NCBI GenBank assembly: GCA_964349045.1
Contig: CAYGFI010000020.1
Coordinates: 1-43,074 of the forward strand
Direction of reading: 5' to 3'
Source: JACJXF01 sp964349045
GTDB taxonomy: Bacteria; Bacteroidota; Bacteroidia; Bacteroidales; GCA-2748055
DNA length: 43,074 bases
Positions 37,341-43,074 of the stretch are shown here, one piece after another (position 1 is the stretch's first letter; each line of letters opens with the position of its first letter). The notes beneath the pieces are model-generated. The model ran no database searches. It was given only the letters and a program-made list of their open reading frames with translations, and was not told the DNA's origin. The translations under genes were made by a program, and so were the position numbers.

Positions 37341-38483
37341 CTAATTAATCGTTTTCCAGGAACGTTCAAGGCTGGATTGCCCGATTGCTTCCAATACTTC
37401 CTGACATTTCACCCCGTCTTCAAAACTTGGACTAAAGGGTCTGTTTTCCGCTATTGAACGTATAAATTCAGCGATTTCAATAACGAAAGAGTCGGCATAA
37501 CCAATACCATGTCCCTGGGGCCACCAGCCACCCTTATAGGGATGAACATCATGAGTCACATTAATCTTTTTGAATGCTGCTTCCGTTGGTGATTGCTGAT
37601 TGTCGTAAAATAACAGGTAGTTTTGGTCTTCGAAATTCCAGAAAATGGAACCTTTTTCACCATTGACCTCAATCGTGTTATAGTTTTTGCGGCCGGTAGC
37701 CAGGCGTGTTGATTCAAAGCACCCGGTAGCCCCCCCCTCAAAATTCACAAGAAACTGCGCAACATCATCTACTGTAACTTTCCCTTTTGGGCCATTCGGA
37801 TAATTACTGTCCATGGGCCTCTCCTTGATAAGAGTTTGCAGATTTCCGCAGACTTCTTTGAATTTAAGTCCGGTTACAAACCTGGCAGCATCGATCGAGT
37901 GGGCACTAAGGTCGCCAAGAGGACCTGATCCCGCTATTTTCTTATCAAAACGCCAAACCATTCCGAAGTTAGGATCTCTGATCCAATCTTGTGCATATCT
38001 CACAAAAACATGGTAAATATTCCCGATTCTTCCATCCTGTACGAGTTGACGTGCCAGAGCAAGTGAAGGAGTAAACCGATAGGAGAAACCACAGCAATGC
38101 TTTACCCCGGCTTTGTTAACCGCTTCAAGCATTTCTTTCGAGTCAGCCAGGTTATTCGCCAATGGCTTTTCGCATAAAATATGTTTTCCGTTAATAGCAG
38201 CGGCAAGAGCGATCTCTTTGTGCAAATAATTTGGAGTTGCAATACTTATCAGATCGATATCTTCACGTTCAACAACTTTTCGCCAGTCTGTCTCAATACT
38301 TTCCCATCCATATTTATCAGCAAACAATTTAAGGTTCTCAGGTGTATCATTGGCACACAAGCACTTCATGGCTATTTTAACGGGAAGATCTATCCACGTT
38401 GCGGCATTGCGGAAAGCATTAGAATGTGCAATTCCCATAAACTGGTGCCCTATAAGCGCTACACGTATCTCTTTCTTTTGCAT
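37341..38483 (-). CDS. Gfo/Idh/MocA-family NAD(P)-dependent oxidoreductase
   Basis: A 380-residue cytoplasmic protein with the N-terminal Rossmann motif (RVALIGHQFMGIAHSNAF), the family motif EKPLANN near residue 102 with its conserved lysine, and the C-terminal sheet domain. GDLSAHSIDAARFV near 195 fits the usual catalytic Asp/His region (G-D-x-x-x-H). Members oxidise or reduce a ring hydroxyl of sugars or inositols, or use a tightly bound cofactor in glycosidase-like chemistry. It lies between a GH30 gene (19 bp) and a DegT-type aminotransferase (31 bp). Together with that aminotransferase it could make or break an amino sugar by a keto intermediate. No signal peptide. Confidence 0.9.
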   Translation of the reverse strand: MQKKEIRVALIGHQFMGIAHSNAFRNAATWIDLPVKIAMKCLCANDTPENLKLFADKYGWESIETDWRKVVEREDIDLISIATPNYLHKEIALAAAINGKHILCEKPLANNLADSKEMLEAVNKAGVKHCCGFSYRFTPSLALARQLVQDGRIGNIYHVFVRYAQDWIRDPNFGMVWRFDKKIAGSGPLGDLSAHSIDAARFVTGLKFKEVCGNLQTLIKERPMDSNYPNGPKGKVTVDDVAQFLVNFEGGATGCFESTRLATGRKNYNTIEVNGEKGSIFWNFEDQNYLLFYDNQQSPTEAAFKKINVTHDVHPYKGGWWPQGHGIGYADSFVIEIAEFIRSIAENRPFSPSFEDGVKCQEVLEAIGQSSLERSWKTIN

Positions 38484-38514
38484 TTGCAGTAAGATTTAAT
38501 TGTTTAAAAATTTC

Positions 38515-39699
38515 TTATTTACAAGCATCAATAAACTGTTTAGCAGCAGTTTCAATTTCAGCATCAGATGAATTAATGTTTATACCCCATCCGGCTCCAA
38601 GTCCGCCATCAACAACACCAATACTTATATTCATAGAGCGGCTCAGAATATCATCAGTTTTGGGATACGAGCCTTTGGTGTGGGGTTGACCAACATTCTT
38701 CAGATGGTTCAAAACATGTTCCATATTGGCATATACATGCCAGCCGCTCTGATCGACAGTTTTTGAGCCAAGAGTTTTTGAAACTTTTGTTGCCTGCTCT
38801 TTTGTATTGAAAATAACTGTACATAAGGTAGCGCAATCTCCTTCCGGATCATTTAGTGTTCTGAATTTAAATCCTTTGGCTGTAGAAATAAGTTTTTTGA
38901 ATTTTGAACGTTTTTCATGAAGGGTTTTGATAATTTTGTCAATCTTACCCAGCTGTGCAAGAGCAACAGCTGCAGTAAGTTCATTAATCCGAAAGTTTAA
39001 TCCGAGTACATTACGATTTCCAACTTCCACTCCAAACCGGTTTGGTTTATGTCCCTGGTCATGAACGCTAAAGGAAGTTTCGTAAAGTTTATCATCATTA
39101 GTCACAACCAAACCACCGTCACCACTGTTGATTGTTTTAAAAATATTGAGTGAGAATGCTCCAATATCTCCGATAGTACCAACTTTCTTTCCTTTGTAAG
39201 AAGCGCCTGCAGCCTGGCAGGAATCCTCAAGGACAAAGAGATTGTGTTTCCTGGCGATTGCCATAATTCTGTCCATATCACATGGATTTCCAAGCATATG
39301 TACAGGCATGATCGCTTTTGTTCGTGGAGTTATTCTGTGTTCAATATCATCAGGATCAAGAGTAAGACTTTCGTCTATTTCTGATAATACCGGTACAAAT
39401 CCTGCAAAAATAACCGATGTGTAACTTGCAACAAATGTATATGCCGGAACAATAATTTCATCTCCGGGTTTTAGCCCTAATGCTAAGGCCGATGCAACCA
39501 ATGATGAAGTTCCAGATGAAGTTGCCAAAGCAAATTTAGCTTTACAGTATCTGGCAAATTCTTTTTCTAAGGTTGATACCTTATGAAGAAACTTTGGATC
39601 GCTTTCGCTACCATAACGGAAAAGATAACCGCTTTTTATTACTTCCATTACGGCTTGTTCTTCTTCTTTTCCAAACCAATATGCTCCCGGACCTGGCAT
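38515..39699 (-). CDS. DegT/DnrJ/EryC1/StrS-family PLP-dependent sugar aminotransferase
   Basis: The 394-residue protein has the family hallmarks: SSGTSSL (61-67) for cofactor phosphate, Asp159 and Gln162 in LEDSCQAAGA, and the PLP-binding Lys188 in LNIFKTINSGDGG. It should be an active aminotransferase or dehydratase, not a lysine-lacking variant. Family members usually add an amino group to nucleotide-linked or free keto sugars; the best-known pairing with a Gfo/Idh enzyme is in kanosamine-type synthesis. Finding it inside a catabolic operon is uncommon. An AGGAGG site 5 nt upstream fixes the start. It starts 34 bp after the MFS gene. Confidence 0.92.
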   Translation of the reverse strand: MPGPGAYWFGKEEEQAVMEVIKSGYLFRYGSESDPKFLHKVSTLEKEFARYCKAKFALATSSGTSSLVASALALGLKPGDEIIVPAYTFVASYTSVIFAGFVPVLSEIDESLTLDPDDIEHRITPRTKAIMPVHMLGNPCDMDRIMAIARKHNLFVLEDSCQAAGASYKGKKVGTIGDIGAFSLNIFKTINSGDGGLVVTNDDKLYETSFSVHDQGHKPNRFGVEVGNRNVLGLNFRINELTAAVALAQLGKIDKIIKTLHEKRSKFKKLISTAKGFKFRTLNDPEGDCATLCTVIFNTKEQATKVSKTLGSKTVDQSGWHVYANMEHVLNHLKNVGQPHTKGSYPKTDDILSRSMNISIGVVDGGLGAGWGININSSDAEIETAAKQFIDACK

Positions 39700-39704
39700 A
39701 ATTA

Positions 39705-39710
39705 CCTCCT
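39705..39710 (-). promoter_or_regulatory. Strong Shine-Dalgarno site of the aminotransferase gene
   Basis: AGGAGG on the minus strand lies 5 nt before the ATG at 39697-39699, within a poly-A leader. It stands out because most genes here lack such a motif. Confidence 0.7.
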
Positions 39711-39733
39711 TTTTTAAATTATAAATGTTTTAT

Positions 39734-40963
39734 TTAATTTTTAATACTTGATTTCGACCAAAAATAAACACTTGTAACCATCAGATAGCAAACTATTAAG
39801 AAAAACAATCCCATCCGTAAACCGGCTAAATCCCCAATTCGTCCAACCATAACTGATCCGAATGCACCCCCTGTGCTTGCTGCAAATAATATCCCGGAAA
39901 GTGACCCATGATGCTTCTTTACAGAATTCATAGCTAATGCTAAAATCAACGGCCACATAACAGAATGGGATAAACCTAAGAGAAGGAATCCCAGTATCGA
40001 CAGTTTACCAAAACCGAAAACTGCTAAACAAAGACTGATTATAGAACTGAATGCAAAAGCAAGAAGTACTTTTCTGCTGTCGAAATACTTTAATAAAATC
40101 ATCCCCAGACCGCAGCCAATGGTAAGCAGTAACCAATATCCTGACAAAACTTTAGCACCTGTTGTCTGCGGATCAACTGAATGGTATTTAAACAAAAACT
40201 GTGTCAGCCAATTGCCATTTCCCTGTTCACATGCTGCATAGGAAAAAAGGGCTAAAAAAAATAATATCACATATTTATTTGAGAACAGTTCTTTAAATGA
40301 ACTGCTATCACCAATCTTCTCGTCTTCGCTCAGGTGAACTGCTGGGAATTTTATAAATAGTATTATCACTATTGATGCGGCAAAAAACAGGAAGAATACC
40401 CAGTAAACAGTTGTCCAGGTATAGGAGCCTGCACTTAAATAGTGCAGAATATTAAACGGAAAGGCGGTTGACCTTTCTGATATCCCGCTGATAATAAGTG
40501 TGAATAAAAAGGGACTTCCCAATGCTCCGGCCCCATATAAAAGCTGATTAAATGTGGAATGATAGGCAAGCTTTTTGGCTCCAACAGCCTCACGAAGCAG
40601 AGGGAAAACCACTACTTGTGCAGTCGATAGTGAACAGCCAATAATAAATAATGCAATTATACAACTGTAATAGTTTTGAAAATAAGCAAAAATTAATGTT
40701 CCTATAGTACCAAGCAAATAAGAAGACAATAGTACCTTTTTATAGGAAAATTTTTCAATAAGAATGCCGGCTGGAATAGCAAATACGCCAAAAGAAATAA
40801 AGTAGGCTAGAGGCAAAATTGCGGCAGCAGTATAACTAAGGTTGAAGTCCCGGATAATATTGGGCAACAAGGCACCTGTCATTGAAACTATCAGTCCTAC
40901 CTTGAAGAATACAAAATTGACAAGAATAATTATTGATTTTTTATTCTGCATTGAAAAAAGCAT
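39734..40963 (-). CDS. MFS transporter, probable sugar/proton symporter
   Basis: A 409-residue protein with about 12 membrane segments in two halves separated by a charged central loop (SEDEKIGDSSSFKELFSNKY, about 213-232). MTGALLPNIIRDFNLSYTAAA at the start and FAIPAGILIEKFSYKKVLL resemble the FucP and sugar-symporter branch. It lies in the inner membrane and is the only transporter in the 24-kb operon, so it probably imports the mono- or small oligosaccharide made by the exported enzymes. It starts 16 bp after the ceramidase-like gene. A second ATG four codons in (40951) is also possible. Confidence 0.85.
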   Translation of the reverse strand: MLFSMQNKKSIIILVNFVFFKVGLIVSMTGALLPNIIRDFNLSYTAAAILPLAYFISFGVFAIPAGILIEKFSYKKVLLSSYLLGTIGTLIFAYFQNYYSCIIALFIIGCSLSTAQVVVFPLLREAVGAKKLAYHSTFNQLLYGAGALGSPFLFTLIISGISERSTAFPFNILHYLSAGSYTWTTVYWVFFLFFAASIVIILFIKFPAVHLSEDEKIGDSSSFKELFSNKYVILFFLALFSYAACEQGNGNWLTQFLFKYHSVDPQTTGAKVLSGYWLLLTIGCGLGMILLKYFDSRKVLLAFAFSSIISLCLAVFGFGKLSILGFLLLGLSHSVMWPLILALAMNSVKKHHGSLSGILFAASTGGAFGSVMVGRIGDLAGLRMGLFFLIVCYLMVTSVYFWSKSSIKN

Positions 40964-40979
40964 TTGAACATGTCGTCAA

Positions 40980-43025
40980 CTATCTTCTATCATTAAACCA
41001 CATTATTTTTGCCATCCATTCATTTGCAATAATTTGGCGGGCTAAAGTTGTTTGGTGTATACCGTCACCTGTATCGTAGGCAAAGGCTAAATTCCCATTA
41101 CCATCACTTAATTTATTTGTGTGAGAGTTACAATAGGAATCTAAATTAGTAATTTTGCCCGGACCGCTTCCAATTATCGCTGTATTCATTTCAAGCCATT
41201 TTTTATAAGCATCTAGCCCATTGGTATTGCCATATACATTAAGTAAGCGCTGCTTGCAAGGTGTCATTGAACAGGTAATAATCCTGCAGGATTCATTAGT
41301 TTCGCTGCGTATTATATTAATTAATGATTGATACCTTTTAAGAGCTTTTGAGGCAGACTCTTCAGGGTTCAGATCATTTAGTCCAACCTGGATAAAAACG
41401 TAATTGAACGATTGTTTTAAACTTCCCGGTAACTTTCTCCATACGGAATCCTCCTGATATATTGTAAAACCGGGCTTAGAAATATCTGTAATATTGTAAG
41501 CCGAGGAAATATTCATAATTTTAGCTACAGACTCTCCCCCGGCGTATTCTGCTATGGTACTATTCCCAACAATACAGATGGCCGGCTTTGTTGTGTAAAT
41601 ATTATTGTCCAGACTATTATTTGTTTGAGCCAGAATATATTTATCATCTGAAAGCACAGGATTTTGACTCCGCAGATCACCCTGAAGAACTGCAACTACT
41701 GATTCAGTAACATCCTTTGCGGCCGAAGGGGTAAATGGAGAAACAGACGGCTCATATCCATTATGCGACCACTCTTCTTCAGTCGGGAGATAACCTAACC
41801 ATCCGTTTGCGTATCCATAGTAAAATGTATAAGGGAAAGGCGACCGGTTGCGAACTTCGTTAGATATCTCGCAAAACATCTCGCATGGCGAGTTCCATAT
41901 TGCGATATCATCATTAATTCTCAGGAATTGTATGGGTACCCTGACCAGGTTTTCTCCCGATATTGTGGTGCGTGTATATTTACCAAAGGTTGAAGGCCAG
42001 CCTAATTCTTTCTTACGTGGAGTCTCAACAATGATTTCCTGGGTGTATAAGGCAACTTCCTTTGTTGTTGTTGTTATCCTGCTATTTGCTTCTAAGACCT
42101 TATCCCCTAACATTGTCCTGAATTGTTTGAGAAAAGGGTCATCAATGTTTTTTCCGACACTATATAAAGGAGCAAGGTTACCAGCTGCTCCATTAATAAA
42201 GAGACAAGGCGCTCCAAGGATTTGTTGTACATACTCTGAAACAACACCCTGTACATCTGCACTTATGCAAGTAGTATTTCCCAGTACAGTGCCATGAATC
42301 GGATAGTTAACAATTATTGCAAGCGGACTACCATCTACTTTATCAAGACGTATTATTCCTATTTTCCTGTCCGTTGCTCCATCCGGGTCCATACCAAGAA
42401 AAGCCACGCCATCTATATCTTTTGCTCTACGGTTGATATTTGCCTGTGAATGTCCCCAACCAACGCCTAATTTTGCCGGTTCAAGTTTCTGCTGGGCTTC
42501 CTTAATGCCATTTAATAAACGGGTTTCAACCAAGGCTGCGTATTTTAAATCTCTTTCGTGCTGGTATCTCTCTCCAAGGAAAAGTGAATCTAGTCCTGCC
42601 GGTCCAACTTCAGGCGCTGAATGAGTATGTGTGGTTGTCCACCAGAAATTCTGAGGATTGATCCCTAACTGTTTGTATATCTTTAATGCGATACGGTCAT
42701 ACTCCGCGGAATTTGCAACACAGATTTCTGTTGAAGCGAGAACAAACTGCATTTTGCCATCATCAATAACTACTATGCGATGATAGATTGAATCAAGGAT
42801 TGATTCTGATTTCCGCGGGCTGTAACCAAGCATATACTGTGAGTCATCCGGAGTAATATTGACCTTTACAACGGCTGCGCGAAAACCTTTGTGTTTCAAA
42901 CCACTATTGAGCTGAGCATTTGATATGCTGCTGAACAAGAATAGAAATGATACAAGCAGTATATTACTGCAGTATTTTTTTTTTGAAATAAAAAGGATTG
43001 TAGACATTTTCAGATAAGATTTCAT
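40980..43025 (-). CDS. Neutral/alkaline ceramidase-like domain fused to an SGNH/GDSL esterase
   Basis: A 681-residue exported protein. After a signal peptide (ending SISNAQ near residue 38) comes a neutral ceramidase N-terminal-like domain (about 47-420): RAAVVKVNITPDDSQYMLGY, the zinc-site type THTHSAPEVG, NYPIHGTVLG and FINGAAGNLAP. From about residue 480 a second catalytic domain follows, an SGNH hydrolase with Ser489 in VGNST, GLND at 549-552 and the Asp654/His657 pair in DGIH, as in rhamnogalacturonan acetylesterases. The ceramidase-like domain would cleave an amide or ester, the SGNH domain an O-acyl ester. It is first in the long operon. The ATG at 43023-43025 lies inside the 56-bp repeat; an alternative ATG is at 43007. 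Confidence 0.85.
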   Translation of the reverse strand: MKSYLKMSTILFISKKKYCSNILLVSFLFLFSSISNAQLNSGLKHKGFRAAVVKVNITPDDSQYMLGYSPRKSESILDSIYHRIVVIDDGKMQFVLASTEICVANSAEYDRIALKIYKQLGINPQNFWWTTTHTHSAPEVGPAGLDSLFLGERYQHERDLKYAALVETRLLNGIKEAQQKLEPAKLGVGWGHSQANINRRAKDIDGVAFLGMDPDGATDRKIGIIRLDKVDGSPLAIIVNYPIHGTVLGNTTCISADVQGVVSEYVQQILGAPCLFINGAAGNLAPLYSVGKNIDDPFLKQFRTMLGDKVLEANSRITTTTKEVALYTQEIIVETPRKKELGWPSTFGKYTRTTISGENLVRVPIQFLRINDDIAIWNSPCEMFCEISNEVRNRSPFPYTFYYGYANGWLGYLPTEEEWSHNGYEPSVSPFTPSAAKDVTESVVAVLQGDLRSQNPVLSDDKYILAQTNNSLDNNIYTTKPAICIVGNSTIAEYAGGESVAKIMNISSAYNITDISKPGFTIYQEDSVWRKLPGSLKQSFNYVFIQVGLNDLNPEESASKALKRYQSLINIIRSETNESCRIITCSMTPCKQRLLNVYGNTNGLDAYKKWLEMNTAIIGSGPGKITNLDSYCNSHTNKLSDGNGNLAFAYDTGDGIHQTTLARQIIANEWMAKIMWFNDRR

Positions 43026-43074
43026 GAGAAAATATTTGAGCTATGTTATTGTATATTAAGTTGTTTCTCATGGA
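43019..43074 (+). repeat. 56-bp dispersed direct repeat, copy 2, at the window end
   Basis: Same orientation as copy 1 at 18998-19053 with two differences. CATGAGAAA (43023-43031) and TTTCTCATG (43064-43072) make a perfect 9-bp inverted repeat with a 32-bp spacer. The left arm contains the start codon of the ceramidase-like gene on the minus strand. The window ends with the last matching base, so its full extent on the right is unknown. Confidence 0.95.

Noticed and set aside
41848..42297. A 149-codon plus-strand open frame
   Set aside because: It is antisense to the conserved ceramidase-like domain and has no family features.
18998..43074. The 56-bp repeat as a pure assembly artefact (duplicated contig end)
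   Set aside because: The two copies differ at two positions and have different flanks, so they are separate loci; an artefact would be identical. The role of the repeat in stopping assembly remains likely.
1..43074. CRISPR array, tRNA, rRNA or prophage
   Set aside because: No regularly spaced repeats, cloverleaf-type sequence, rRNA-like sequence or phage structural genes were seen on reading both strands.

Overview
The window looks like a scaffold from an uncultured Bacteroidota. It is AT-rich, one protein carries a C-terminal type IX secretion sorting domain, and many enzymes have lipoprotein-type or Sec signal peptides. Almost all recognisable genes lie on the minus strand, so transcription runs from high to low coordinates. 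Two 10-base runs of N (260-269 and 13785-13794) mark scaffold joins. No rRNA, tRNA, CRISPR array, phage gene or intact transposase was seen.

Right-hand region (43025 down to 19088): a tightly spaced, about 24-kb putative operon for carbohydrate or glycoconjugate breakdown. In transcription order it encodes a neutral-ceramidase-like/SGNH esterase fusion, an MFS transporter, a DegT-type PLP aminotransferase, a Gfo/Idh/MocA oxidoreductase, a GH30 glycosidase, a polysaccharide-deacetylase/GH3 fusion, a large lipoprotein of alpha-glucuronidase/hexosaminidase-like build, a 609-residue secreted protein of unknown family, a xylose-isomerase-like enzyme, a sulfatase, a clan GH-A glycosidase, an endonuclease/exonuclease/phosphatase-fold enzyme, and a glycosidase with an N-terminal Asp-box propeller. 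The likely flow is cleavage, desulfation and deacylation of a decorated glycan outside the cytoplasm, uptake of the sugar by the MFS protein, and cytoplasmic processing by the oxidoreductase, aminotransferase and isomerase. No SusC/SusD pair is present in the window.

This cluster is bracketed by two directly repeated 56-bp sequences (18998-19053 and 43019-43074, 54 of 56 bases identical), and the window ends exactly inside the second copy. This is the main structural observation. It could mean an excisable or amplifiable catabolic island, a shared regulatory element, or a dispersed repeat that stopped assembly.

Middle region (18935 down to 10418): a PfkB-type sugar kinase, a 1106-residue glycosidase with a T9SS sorting domain (paralogue of the propeller glycosidase), a right-handed beta-helix lipoprotein and a second GH30 enzyme. 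The paralogue pairs suggest local duplication with domain shuffling.

Left-central region (10374 down to 4471): a five-gene C4-acid cluster made of a GntP-family permease, thiolase, class I CoA-transferase, 3-hydroxybutyryl-CoA dehydrogenase and an SDR acetoacetyl-CoA reductase. Together they would take up a short acid such as 3-hydroxybutyrate or acetoacetate, activate it to the CoA thioester and interconvert it with acetyl-CoA.

Left edge (1-4275): a FIST-like protein, a GH99-like secreted protein, a gene broken by an in-frame stop, a fragment of an IS4-type transposase, and a DUF4143-type ATPase that runs off the edge. This end shows the most decay.
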